A stretch of 64,000 nucleotides of DNA from Paralichthys olivaceus (lineage: Eukaryota; Chordata; Actinopteri; Pleuronectiformes; Paralichthyidae). The notes under the pieces are model-generated. The model did no database searches. It saw only the letters and a list, made by a program, of their open reading frames with translations, and was not told the origin of the DNA. Position 1 is the stretch's first letter. Each line of letters starts with the position of its first letter. The translations under genes were made by a program, and so were the position numbers. Positions 37,401-47,457 of the stretch are shown piece by piece. The stretch lies in NCBI RefSeq assembly GCF_024713975.1, contig NC_091100.1, positions 25,247,501 through 25,311,500 on the forward strand, given 5' to 3'.

Positions 37401-39307
37401 ACCAGTGCCAGGCTTTGGCCACTGCTGCAGGAAGACCACCAAGAAACAAGCTCGCAAGGGTAGGCGTGAAAACAAGTGCTTGAAATGCTATTATTTTTAA
37501 ATCATCATCCTGATAAGAGAGAAAGAAATGTCAGTCTGTTTATCATCAGCCGTTATGTCTGTCCATCAGTTGCCACACAGGTTTACAGTCTGGGCTGTTT
37601 CTAGCCTTTCATCTATTCATCACTCCCCTCTGTTCCTTCTCCTCTTTGTCTGCAGGCAAAACCCCAGAGGAGGTGGTAAAGAAGTACCTACAAAAAGTAA
37701 AAAGTCCACCAGAGGAGGTATGACCTGTGTTTTGTGTCTTTGTGTTTCATAATGATACTGTAACTTATGATAATGTTTTCTTAATAAGTGTCTTTCACTT
37801 TTCTCATCTCCCACAGGACTGTACCATCTGTATGGAGCCTTTGGGGGGTCCATCTGGGTACAAAGGTCCAGGGGTGGGGCCCGTCTCCAAGGCAGAGTCA
37901 GTTGGGCGACTGGCACAGTGTGGACATCAGTACCATTTCCAGTGTCTAGTGGCCATGTATAACAACGGCAACAAGGACGGCAGGTGGGTCAGAGACTCAT
38001 CACTCGTCTTCATTCCCTCAGGATTTAATGATTTAATGAAATATAAATATTCAATCAATCTCCACCTTCTCTTTCAGTCTTCAGTGCCCCACATGTAAAA
38101 CCATCTACGGCGTAAAGACAGGCAACCAACCAGCAGGCAAGATGGAGTACCACGTCATCCCTCACTCTCTACCAGGACACCCTGACTGCAAGACCATACG
38201 CATCATCTACAACATACCGCCAGGAATTCAGGTACTGAAAAGAACTGGACTGGCAGGGGTGTTTGTTTATTCTCAGATGTGGTATTACGTTGTCAGAGTC
38301 TGATCAGCATGATCCACTGTCCTTTCAGGGACCAGAACATCCGAACCCAGGGAAACCCTTCACTGCCAGAGGCTTCCCCCGACACTGCTACCTCCCAGAC
38401 AGCGAAAAAGGACGCAAGGTAAACCCAATCCCCTGTCCTGTTATAGACACTTATGTACAACTGTTGTTAATAGAGACACATTTTTATAGGTGTTTTTCAA
38501 ATGAACCTTTCATCCTGAACCTAAATCTAAATCCTAAATCTGTTCGTCAGGTACTGAGACTGCTCCTGGTAGCGTGGGACCGCAGGTTGATCTTCTCAGT
38601 CGGTACTTCAAGCACTACAGGAGAGTCTGACACGGTCATCTGGAATGAGGTACATGTTCATCTAGAATGTCACCCAGTAGAGTGCATATCTCCACCAAGG
38701 GCCCTAACTCGCAATGTTAAACAAAGTGACGCGAAATTCCTGCCCCTGAAATCAAATTTAAATCTACTAAATCTGGATTTTAATTTGGATCCACACCAAA
38801 TTAAAAACACAAAGCAATCAGTCCCAAAAATATGCCAAAACATATTTTATCACGATCCAAAATGCCAAAAAACACCCATCCAATATTAGAGAAAGAAATG
38901 AAAGTCCTGGCTCTGTGCCTAAATGTATTGTGATTTTTCTTGGCCCGTGTCCAAGCCTTCAACCGAGTTTGAAATATTTTCTGAATTTTGTTTTAGTTTT
39001 TCTGCTTACAAAGCAACCAATCAACAAACCAACTAACCAACCCTAACAAACAGACAGACAGGGCAGAACCTCCTCGGTGGTGGTGATACATTACGACTGG
39101 AAGTCAGAGTGACTGCGGTTTGTTAACCGATTTATTATCACTGAAGCTAAAGACAACTCTGTCGTCCTCTTCAAGGTCCACCACAAGACAGAGTTTGGCT
39201 CCAATCTGACAGGCCACGGCTTCCCTGACCCCGGACACCTCGACAACGTCCTGGAAGAGCTCAGAGCTCAGGGCATCACAGAGGATGACGCACTGATGGA
39301 AAAGTGA
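14738..39307 (+). CDS. dtx4: Deltex E3 ubiquitin ligase 4, 11 coding exons
   Basis: RING-type E3 ligase of the Deltex family, tied to Notch regulation and, for DTX4, to TBK1 turnover. Coding exons: 14738-14948, 26563-26777, 26916-27802, 37121-37182, 37298-37459, 37656-37717, 37817-37983, 38078-38231, 38329-38418, 38551-38649, 39176-39307. Phases agree and give 746 residues. Two WWE domains occupy about 1-78 and 79-155, with ADP-ribose-type Trp/Tyr residues in [16 protein letters not shown] and [16 protein letters not shown] Pro/Ser/Gly-rich linker covers about 156-430. The RING-H2 ligands are C535, C538, C568, H570, H573, C576, C592 and C595. The Deltex C-terminal domain spans about 596-746. 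The start [12 protein letters not shown] is the family start. The linker is longer than in human DTX4 (619 residues). Candidate poly(A) signals AATAAA are at 40031 and 40657. The gene is divergent from S6K2 and convergent with tmem132a. Confidence 0.96.
16224..16255. repeat. (CA)n microsatellite
   Basis: About 32 bp of uninterrupted CA in dtx4 intron 1. Shorter CA tracts in the same intron lie at about 20481-20502, and a short GA tract at about 19545-19562. Confidence 0.9.
16893..17050. repeat. Dispersed repeat, second copy of the 5438-5582 family
   Basis: Shares the order CATGTGATCTCCGC, TATACATTA, CACCACCCCTCACCTGAATC and TGTGAAAGG with the S6K2 intronic copy. No coding capacity; boundaries approximate. 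Confidence 0.55.
17910..18000. repeat. Dispersed repeat fragment related to 9170-9275
   Basis: Contains TTTGCATTCAGAGAATATTA and GAGGTTCTCCGGAGTTC, matching the S6K2 intronic fragment with substitutions. No coding capacity. Confidence 0.4.
24231..24480 (-). repeat. tRNA-derived SINE
   Basis: Read on the minus strand it begins with a tRNA-like head (GGCTTTGGCTGAGGGGTAGA, B-box-like CCAGTTCAATCCC), continues with the TGTCCTTGGACAAG-type body and ends with AAAGTGCTTTGAGTGGTCA-type and ACCGTTTACC tail sequence. This is the order seen in a common teleost SINE. The anticodon arm is degenerate, so it is not a tRNA gene. A related copy lies at 49677-49926. Confidence 0.75.
24500..24620. repeat. (ATA)n tract with dispersed-repeat fragment
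   Basis: Seven or so ATA units (about 24504-24526) precede TTGTATAGCTCTTTTAACAA and TGCTCAGAGACACTTAAAAG, which resemble a common fish repeat and weakly match the element at 1061-1455. Confidence 0.45.
25137..25218. repeat. (TC)n microsatellite
   Basis: About 80 bp of nearly perfect TC in dtx4 intron 1, followed by a short CA run. It produces spurious Leu/Ser and Arg/Glu reading frames on both strands. Confidence 0.95.
26916..27802 (+). CDS. dtx4: dtx4 large linker exon
   Basis: Third coding exon (887 bp), encoding residues 143-438. After the end of WWE2 ([14 protein letters not shown]) it is almost entirely low-complexity: Gly/Val-rich (about 160-200), a CSCQQC cluster matching human CSCPQC, then Ser/Pro-rich with a long Pro run ([12 protein letters not shown]) and RALIASG at the end, which matches human RVLIASG. 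It is clearly larger than the human counterpart, and most of the difference in protein length lies here. The donor is GCATCAGG|GTGAGT. Confidence 0.95.
31391..31439. repeat. (CA)n microsatellite
   Basis: About 49 bp of CA/CG-interrupted repeat in dtx4 intron 3. Confidence 0.9.
32190..32275 (+). repeat. L2-like LINE 3'-tail fragment
   Basis: Contains AAAGTGCCTTGAGATAATGT and TGGGATTTGGCGCTA, the 3' terminal signature shared with 53770-53882 and, more weakly, 52280-52400. Confidence 0.55.
34119..34486. mobile_element. Nonautonomous TIR element (MITE-like), full-length copy
   Basis: A 368 bp unit flanked by imperfect inverted ends: TTAAAGGTACAGTGTGTAGA on the left and, reverse-complemented, TTAAAGGTCCAGTGTGTAAG on the right. 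Internal blocks (CACCCCTCACCTCACCCTCT, ATGTAAATATAAAG, AACTACAATTCATACAATTT) recur in the copies at 43671-43818 and 49277-49635. There is no transposase frame. The terminal TTAA could be target duplication or element sequence; the superfamily is unresolved (hAT-like or piggyBac-like). Confidence 0.75.
35033..35185 (+). repeat. Dispersed teleost repeat fragment
   Basis: Contains GGGTGAGATAGAGCGTTTTC, CAAATTTTTGTGAATTTCTG and AAATCAGGCATATGTAGAG, the middle of a repeat whose start-side portion appears at 55553-55770 and whose end portion appears inverted at 38690-38830. Recognised by eye from its general fish consensus. Confidence 0.5.
36075..36161 (+). tRNA. tRNA-Tyr (anticodon GTA) with intron
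   Basis: The acceptor arm CCTTCGA (36075-36081) pairs with TCGAAGG (36154-36160), discriminator A36161. The A box is TAGCTCAGTTGGTAGAGCG and the B box GGTTCAAATCC. The anticodon GTA is at 36108-36110. A 14 nt intron (36112-36125) interrupts the usual position one base 3' of the anticodon; removing it leaves a 73 nt tRNA. A T4 terminator is at 36169-36172. It lies inside dtx4 intron 3 on the same strand and has all elements needed for Pol III transcription. Confidence 0.96.
36627..36653. repeat. (ATG)n trinucleotide repeat
   Basis: Nine or so ATG/GAT units in dtx4 intron 3, about 470 bp before coding exon 4. Confidence 0.9.
38690..38830 (-). repeat. Dispersed teleost repeat fragment (inverted)
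   Basis: Read on the minus strand it includes AATTTGGTGTGGATCC and AAATTAAAATCCAGATTTAG, the end portion of the family also seen at 35033-35185 and 55553-55770. It lies in the last dtx4 intron and accounts for the long open frame that reads through from the preceding exon. Confidence 0.5.
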
Positions 39308-42300
39308 ATGGACAAACAAGCAGCAGACGAGGAGGAGACATCAGTGAGAGAGCAGTGAAGGGTTAACGGGTGAATGGGGAGGGCAGTGGGCCTCACCGTG
39401 AAAATAACTGGAGGAAAAAAGAGGAGGATGTGGACTGAGTCTCTGCCAGCACTTAAACGGGGTGCAGGGGGACGTTTCGGGTTATAGAAGACATTGGGTT
39501 TGTTTTGCAGAGGTAACCACTTATCAAGATGTTGATCGAGTCACTGTTGGATTCGCTTGTCAGTGTGAGTCAGTTCAGACTTCACAGTTCTCAAGCAGGC
39601 ACAGCAACACCAGTTGGAATTTGTGGGAGCAGCACCACAGAAGGAAAAGCAATACAGAGGCACGGGAGGATTAGAAATAACACAGAGAAACAATAATGCA
39701 GAGAAACAAGGGCTCTCGTGGTTTCAGCTACTTCAGCGAGGTACTAATGTGAGAAAGTAAGAATGAAGCAGAACTAACATTTAGGGCAAAAAACAAGTTG
39801 ACTTTACTGAGAAAAAGAGTAACATAAAAAGACGGTGGAAAGTTAGAGCAGTTCAGTGAAAACTGGGAGGGAAAGGACAAAGGGAGGGAGAAGTTGGAGC
39901 AGTGGGGGAGGTAACTGAAGGGAGGAGAACAGGAGTAATGTAGCAGAAAGAGACAAGATGGTGTATGAATGTGGCATAGGATAGTAGAGCCAAATAACTT
40001 GTGTGGTACTGTTCAGGTACTTGAGCTTTTAATAAAAACGCATGGAAACCAGAGAGATGAAAGAGGGTCAGATAAAGCTGTGCGTGCTGCCTTTGATCAA
40101 ACCACCTGCCTGCTTGTGGCTGAAGTATTGAGCTGTTGCTCCCTCTGGTGGCAATCCTTGTGAACTACACCTCCGCCTGCAAGCTACTGTAACAAATCAA
40201 AACAATCCTTTTTATTTTTTATCATTACTATAATCCTCATGTAACATCATTCCATGCATTACCTCTTACTTATGACTTGGGTTTATATGACGTAAGCTGA
40301 GTTAATTTACGTCTGTGTTGAAAAACACAAGACCAGACCAAGGCTTTGTCATTTGGGCATATTTGAGTCTTACTATCGAGCCACTGTGGTACAAGTTAAC
40401 CCTACATACACAGGTACCAGTATTTACATGTATATCTTTATTTTATTTTTGTCCTTTTTGATGCTTCATGTGGTTTCACTGGATGTAGATGCTGCCGTGT
40501 CTTATCAACAGTGGGAAGCCAGTGAGGAAAAAGTGAGGATGTGATGAAGATGAGTTGTTTTTTTTGCCCAGAATTAAGCAGTGAAGATTTGCTTCACACC
40601 CTCAGTGTTTAGTTCTTGTTTAATGAGCTTCACTGTCTGTGATTAAATCCCAGACAAATAAACTAAGAGCCTGATGCTGGTCTCACAGCCAGGAAGCCCC
40701 TCAGAGTGAGTGAGAGGTGGTGGGGTGGAGAGGTTGAGAGAGAGGAGGAGCTGAATCAAAGGTCATGATGTGGTCTGAGGAAACACGCTGCTGCTCAGGA
40801 GAAGAATGTTTCAGGACCTGGGTGACAGACAAATTACAAGCATATACAGGGAAATCCCAGGACACTGGGTTTGGTTGAGTTGTAATCTGTGGGTTTATTT
40901 TCGTTCCACCATCAAATTATCGCCCATGTAACTGAAGACCCACTGGTGGACCAGGACCGTGGCTCCAGTCAAATTATGTCAAACCTGTGATTTGAACAAA
41001 TATGAACCATATTTACATGCTTTTCATTCCTCTCTTTACAACGAATCTAAGACATTTATTGGAGAGGCCAGCTGCTTGAGCTGGTAAATCTTGAGTTAAC
41101 AAAACGTTCAGCGCTGTGAAGTGGGAGGAGGTTGTTTCAACTGATTTTTCCCATTGACAAAGGTGCATGACTCACTCCTCTACGGGCACAACATTCTCCT
41201 GGTTAAATCATCAGTATAAGGGATCTGTGTGAAAATATCTGGTACTTAATTAAAAGTCGAAAGGTACACGCTTGTTTACGTAACAACAAGGTACAAGATC
41301 TAATCACTGGAGTTGTATTTCAGTCAGGTGAGCAGCTACTGGCAGATGAGAACTGAAGATAAAGATTCTGTGAAAACCACAAACACAGGCTTGGACAGAA
41401 AGTATCACCTAACTCTTAACAACTGAAATTGTCAGGACTCAGAGTTGGATCTCTCACCGGCCTCTTCTCCATGGCAATGGCAGCCGAGACTCATGGGTAT
41501 TGTAGTATTTTGACGTATCCGCCTGTCAAATGTTGAACAAGTCGAAATAATTAAAACTGGTAGTGAAAACATTTAATGGTCACATGTTTCATTACAGTGT
41601 TGAGTCACACTGACGGTGTCATTATAAAAAAATGTGGATACTGAACTGAGGAAAAGAATCCGGAGGAAACAGCGTCGTCCACTTCACAAACGCATCAACA
41701 GTTGAATCTTTGTCAGTATCAGACTGACTACAGGAAACACATCACACCTGTATTTACTCCCGTGAGTACTCTGGTGGTCTGTAGTTTTCAGGACAAAACA
41801 CGATAGAAAGTCTTATTTTGAGCCTGAGAAGCGATTTTTAATTTGGGGCCTTTCATTTGTGATCGATCAGAAACCATTTCAGCAACATTGACAACTCTCC
41901 TCTTATCTCCATGCTGCCCTGTGTGCGTGTGCATGTGTATGTGTAGGAGGATTTGTGTACTGTGTATACTACCAACATGCTCCCAGTTTAGGGTTTTATT
42001 TGGGTACGTGGGAATCACATCCTCCTTAAACTGTTTTGATGATTGATGATGCTTCTCCCTGTACTGTAACTTCTTTATTGCTTTTTAATATTAAATATAG
42101 TTACATGTTTAGCATTTTATTTACACTATTATAGATTATTTTGCCTTTTTTCATTTCGTACATTTATGTTATAGTAATAATAATGCCCTTTCCTTTGTTA
42201 CAATTGTTTTAATTGTGTACAGAAGTTAAGCAGGTTTTAAGCTGAACTCTTCTTTTCTTTGGAAAAGGAATTTGATGGTAGACTTTTATCTGAGTGTGAA

Positions 42301-43670
42301 ATATAATGAATTTTAATAGCAAGTCAAACCCTTGCACACTTGCTCTTCTGTGAGGTAAAGAATACTTCTGTTACTCTACACATCATGTGTCCAGCTCCTG
42401 GTCTGCACTGAGCGTTTCTCTTACTGCAACTCCCTGCTCTCATGTCCTCTCTTTTATCAGCAGTGATTCAACTGCAGGTCACATGATGGAAAAATGATGA
42501 TGTTAAGATCTCTAAATGAATGCCCTGTTGTTTAGTGGCGGTTTTCTCTCTCTGATGGCTCAAACACTGACTGTGTATAACCACAAAGTCACTTGCATTG
42601 ACTTCAGTGTGACTTTGTGTTATCAAAAAAAGGGTTTGGTTTTCAAACAGTGTACAAGAAATTGAGTTAAATGACTATATTTATTACATTTCTTTGATTT
42701 ACTGAATCAAATGAACTGAATCTGATGACATCATGATTTTGTTATTGTGGAGTTAAAAAGTGTTGTAGTCCCTCTTTAGCAGACCTTCATCCTGGTGCAT
42801 GAATAACCACCATGAACTACAAATGATGTTGAGGAGAATGGATGTTGGTTAAAGGCTCTGATCCATGGTGTGCAGTGTCTGCAGCCATGTCAGCAATGTA
42901 GCAAACAGCTATGACCAGCGTAACTCACCATTTCAGATTTTCTGCCTTTGGTTGTTGGTTTCTTTCCCATCGTTACATCTCATCGCCACTAAAGGCAGCA
43001 TCTCCTCCAAACGTCTGCAGATAAGGGCCTTTCTGTCGTCTTCTTATCTGTGAGGGGAGGGTGGGGAGGAGATGATCATAGGTGCTGCACGGGAGAGAGC
43101 ATTCAGACCTGTGATTAGAAAAACAAAGTGTAAATAATGCCAAATAAATGCTGGAGTACGAATGATTAATACAAGAAAAGAAATAAAGAACGAATGAAAC
43201 GAATCTGTTGCATTGTTGTAATTTTTACTATTCAAATACAAAGCTGCATAAAACTATTGTAAAACATCAACTGTCCTGTACAGACATGCCCTGCCTTTGT
43301 CATACCGTTATGAATGATATCAATAATTTGAATCAATGATTAAATCTCATTAAAATAAACATAAAAGTTGTGTGTAGGTGTAACAAGCGATTGTTACACA
43401 TGTTTCTTACACTTCTATATAAATAACGTTTATTAATACAATCACAATTTACAATAAAAAAGTGTAAGTTTTACTATTTGTCTCTATGGTACTGTCAATG
43501 AGCCACTGTCCCATGGGGATCGAACAGTGAGGTGATATTTGAAAGATGCATGATACTGGGGAAGAGTCTGGATTATCAGAGACATTTTCCAGTCAGGGTT
43601 CTACTGCTACTGTAGTTATTTCAGGGGCTGAGAAATAATTCAGACCCATCTGACACGCTTTTGTCAGTTA
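39308..43670. other. dtx4 3' UTR and intergenic DNA
   Basis: Begins with the dtx4 3' UTR; candidate plus-strand AATAAA signals are at 40031-40036 and 40657-40662. Beyond that I see A/T-rich DNA without a recognisable exon, RNA gene or long repeat. Confidence 0.5.
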
Positions 43671-43818
43671 AATATAAAGGGCCTCTTCTGGGGTAAAGAA
43701 AACTACAATTCATACAATTTAGATGAAATGAACTAGTGAAAACATCATGAAAATGATTCTACATTCAATTTCTGCCAATAGTTCCCTTTCACCTAAATCT
43801 TACACACTGGACCTTTAG
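43671..43818. mobile_element. Truncated copy of the TIR element
   Basis: Corresponds to the right 40% or so of the 34119-34486 element, sharing GGGGTAAAGAAAACTACAAT, TTCCCTTTCACCTAAATCTT and the end ACACTGGACCTTTA. The left half is missing. Confidence 0.7.
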
Positions 43819-43996
43819 GTATGCTTTTAACTGGAAGTGTTTGGAATCTGTCTTGTGTTATGTAGTTCAATACCGTGAATACATTCATCTCAATAAAACT
43901 ACACAGTATGTGTATGTGGTAAATGTGCACAGAGCGAAGACGTGTCTTTTAAAACTAGCTTCAATGAGTGAGAGAAAAAAAAAAAAAAGAAGTCCC

Positions 43997-44068
43997 TAGC
44001 AGAGGATGGTTTCGATCCATCGACCTCTGGGTTATGGGCCCAGCACGCTTCCGCTGCGCCACTCTGCT
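43997..44068 (-). tRNA. Initiator tRNA-Met (anticodon CAT)
   Basis: Minus-strand cloverleaf: 5' AGCAGAG (44068-44062) pairs with CTCTGCT before discriminator A43997. The anticodon loop carries CAT flanked by GGGC...CCC, and the T loop reads ATCGAAA rather than TTCAAAT, as expected of eukaryotic initiator tRNA. A 14-base A run on the plus strand (43975-43988) gives a strong T-run terminator just past the 3' end. There is no intron. It appears intact. Confidence 0.95.
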
Positions 44069-46494
44069 GAACGATTTTTCAAAGGTGCGCAGTTACCTCT
44101 TATATCATCGTAGCGTATTTTTTAGGTAGGTTATTTTTTGTGAGTGTAAAAAAAAGAGTGTGAGTGTAGCGCTAATGTGTCTTTATTCCAAACTTCTCAC
44201 CCGGAGTTTGTCTGGATCTCCAATTCTTCATATTCCATTTCAGTATTGTGCCGCTAGAGGACACTGCGGGCTAATGTGTTCCAGTGCTGTTGGTAGAAAC
44301 ACGGATGTTCTTCAGAGGCCTGATGAAATCAGACTCTACTGGATGTTTGGTGGAGAATTCAGGATTGTTCATCACAGAAGAACTTATGTCTTTTACACAT
44401 TTACTGTGGTGCCACAGCAACTCACAACATGTACTGAAGTACTGAGCTACACACACACACACACACACACACTACCCTAGTGATGCGAATGATCCATCCT
44501 GATTTGAATTGACGAATTAATTTCTATATTTAATCACAATAATTGGATTGGATTGTAATGTTTTACAAACCTTACCGTACAGCTGATGCCATTCATCCAT
44601 TCATAGACAGAATGTGTGTGAGCCACAGCAGGACATAATTCATTCTGGTCAAACAAAACTCAAAGGTTCTACACAGGTGAATATTAACGTCTAAATGTCT
44701 TTGTCATTGTGGATTAAAGAATATCATTTACATTTAACTGTAATCTTATCAAGCTACCATTTATTTTACAATACAAAAGGTAATGACTTTGTATTTCACA
44801 CAATGAAAATAGCTAATAGGGGTTTCTGGTAATGGAACATTTTTTAAATATTTTTTTGACATATACACAATGTCTGGGGTCTAATTCAGGTTTTATTGAT
44901 GATGGTATCTCATGCAGTCTTATGTGCACAACACACACTGTTAGACAGCTACACTCACTTCTGTCATTACAAGTCAGGAGGAGCAGCTGCCTTCAAACTG
45001 TTTATTTCATTTAAACAGTGATTTTAAACCAGATCAAGACAACACACAAGATGACACATTGAGAAAAGAGAAAATTCAGGTTTGGATTTAAATATGTAGT
45101 TTCAAAATAAAATTCGTTTTTCAATGTGCTGTAAATACATCGTATATACACTGGATGGAATAATAAGGAAAACTCTCAATTCACTGAGGTACAATTTGTC
45201 TGGAAATCTCATCTGCTTGCAAATTATTTTCTGTCAACCTGCTTTCAAGTCCAGTGATGTGTATAACCACACATCATCAACTGCATCATGGATAGACCGA
45301 AATGATTGAATGAGTATTATAAAGGGATTTAATGAATTGCCAGCTTTAAATCCTCGTAGACTGAGTTGAAGACCTGATTGATTTAATAAAAATCTGATTG
45401 ACTGAGTAAAGATCCAATGGACTGAATAAAGCCTGGGTGCACTGACAAATGTCTGCAACTATAACTATAAGTTCTGTAGCGTTGGCAGGATCATTAAACA
45501 GAGCTTTTGTGCTCAATAGATGCAGTAGACTGCTGGAATGGTTTTATCACAGTATTTACAGTCGCACTATTGCAGTGCACATGTACATTTTAGACCTCAT
45601 TGAACGTGCAGCCAAGGCTAAAGCCAACCCTGATACACCAAACTGTTTATGCTATGAAATTCTTTGAGAAGCTTGGCTCAGTTTCAGCTGTCATGCTGTG
45701 GAATACTGTGAAAATTAGAGGTCTCTAAAACTGGAAAGACATTGTTGTTTTCCTAAATCAGCCACTTAGGAGCTACCTGATGGTGACGCTGTGCCCTTTT
45801 CGATTTGTACTAAGGTGGCAAGGTGAAAAGGTTATTTGAACACTATAACAAATGGAACAAACATCCGTAGTCAAAACATAAAGTCACATAAACCAATCAC
45901 AAAGGATGACACTTATGCACAATTGCACAAACACTTTTAAGACAAATAAAGCTGAAAAAGTGAAAAAAAGAGGTTTGTTTGGGCTGATTAAAGAATCCAA
46001 ACCAACAACCTTGGCTGTGAAATTAAATGTACAGATTAGAGTGCAACATCACAGTGTCACAAGTGACAAACAGCCCGAAAACAAGGTGAAGTCACAGTTA
46101 CTGAGGGTATGAGCGACCACACACTGTAAATGGTGTATAGGAGTGATGGTGTGGCATTATATCCCATATCACATGTTTACTGTCACTTTCACTATCTTGG
46201 CTCTTCAAATCTCTTTTCAGGGGAGACAGGGACGACCCTCTTATATTAATCATACACGCAGAGTTTAAAGGCAAAGTTTAAACTCCAAAAAGGGCCCCAG
46301 AGTTTCAGTTCGTTTCAGTCCTGACCCTCGGGTCAGAAACAGCAGTGAACAAAGTGTGGATGTTGTTTGGTTCCTAGCTCAACATTTTTTGAGCATTTCA
46401 ATCTCCAAGAGGTTTTAAATGCAGCGTCATGTTCGTGGTTACTGTTGTGTCAGAATGAGAACAGATTTGATTTGAAGCCCAGCCTGTGAATGTG
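44069..46494. other. Intergenic DNA and probable tmem132a 3' UTR
   Basis: Holds a short (AC)n tract at about 44451-44472 and otherwise A/T-rich DNA. The part nearest 46,494 should contain the tmem132a 3' UTR, but I see no convincing minus-strand poly(A) signal close to the stop; TTTATT, the complement of AATAAA, appears only at about 45001. No gene recognised. Confidence 0.45.
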
Positions 46495-47457
46495 TCAGCA
46501 AATAATCTCCACTTCTTTAATGTCCTCTCTTTTGTTCTGGTCCTCTTCTACCTGCGGCTGCTGCTGCTTTATTTCGCATTCACCCTCTTTCCTCTTCCTC
46601 TTCCCTGCCTCAATGTCGTCTGCCTCTTCCTTCATCCTCTCCTCTTGCTCTTTTTCCTTTGAGCCTCCTTCTAGTTCCCCTTCCACCCTCTCCTCTGCCG
46701 TTGCCCTCCTTCTGTCTCGCAGGGCACAGGGCAGACAGTTTGCCAAGAAGAGGACGGCAGAGAGACAGAGCAGAGAGAGAACAGCACCAACACCAACCTC
46801 CAGCTCTCGAGTTCCTTGCCCATCGTCTTCCTCCCTCTCTCCCTCTCTCTCCTGGCTTGGAGAGAAGTACACAGAGCCCTCCTCCTGGCTTGGCATCAGC
46901 ATAGCTCTTTCCAGATTGTTGCGACTGACCATCCCTCCGTTCCCCACCTTGTTCCAATTTCTATTTGTCACTCCCCTGCTTAATTTGTCATAGTAGTCAT
47001 TGCTCACATTCCCACTGTTGTCTTCATCGAAGTTTGAAGTGTAGACATTGCTGTCTGACTCAACCAGCATGTCTGATATATCAAACTCAAACTCCTCACC
47101 CTTGTCCCCTGGTGGTCGCAGGAAGCCTAGGTCTAGGTTTACTCTTATCCAACCAGATCCCCTTGCTAGCCTCCTCATCCTGCTTCCTCCCCCTGTGTCT
47201 GTCCAATCTGTGCTGCCTTCAATGATCAAGTTGGAGGTGACTGGCTGGTCAGTGCAGGTTGAAACCAGAAGTTCTGCTTGCAGTAAAGGCCCACCTCCAT
47301 CGCCCTGGGCAAAGATGCGTTGGTTGGGACCGGGTGTCACCACAACCACAGTCTCAGCTAATGAGGAGAGACGCAGGAAATAGGGAAGGTCACTGAAGGA
47401 GGAGAGGAGGGAGGCGGAGTCATCGCTAAACTGAAGCCAGATGCTGATGGACGCCTC
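46495..47457 (-). CDS. tmem132a: tmem132a terminal exon (transmembrane and tail)
   Basis: Encodes residues 732-1051. It starts at TCTACAG|GAGGCG with the family segment EASISIWLQFSDDSASLL, passes through an acidic juxtamembrane region (DMLVESDSNVYTSNFDEDN), then the helix VGVGAVLSLLCLSAVLFLAN and an RDRRR stop-transfer. The tail is dominated by Glu, Lys, Asp and Arg and ends EVEIIC. It contains one Asn-X-Ser/Thr site in NVSND. Confidence 0.92.
   Translation of the reverse strand, partial: EASISIWLQFSDDSASLLSSFSDLPYFLRLSSLAETVVVVTPGPNQRIFAQGDGGGPLLQAELLVSTCTDQPVTSNLIIEGSTDWTDTGGGSRMRRLARGSGWIRVNLDLGFLRPPGDKGEEFEFDISDMLVESDSNVYTSNFDEDNSGNVSNDYYDKLSRGVTNRNWNKVGNGGMVSRNNLERAMLMPSQEEGSVYFSPSQEREGEREEDDGQGTRELEVGVGAVLSLLCLSAVLFLANCLPCALRDRRRATAEERVEGELEGGSKEKEQEERMKEEADDIEAGKRKRKEGECEIKQQQPQVEEDQNKREDIKEVEIIC

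Noticed and set aside
38263..38889. 208-codon plus-strand open frame as an independent gene
   Set aside because: It contains dtx4 exons 38329-38418 and 38551-38649 read through introns and a dispersed repeat.
46490..46993. 167-codon plus-strand frame opposite tmem132a
   Set aside because: A Ser/Leu-rich antisense shadow of the Glu/Lys-rich tail exon.
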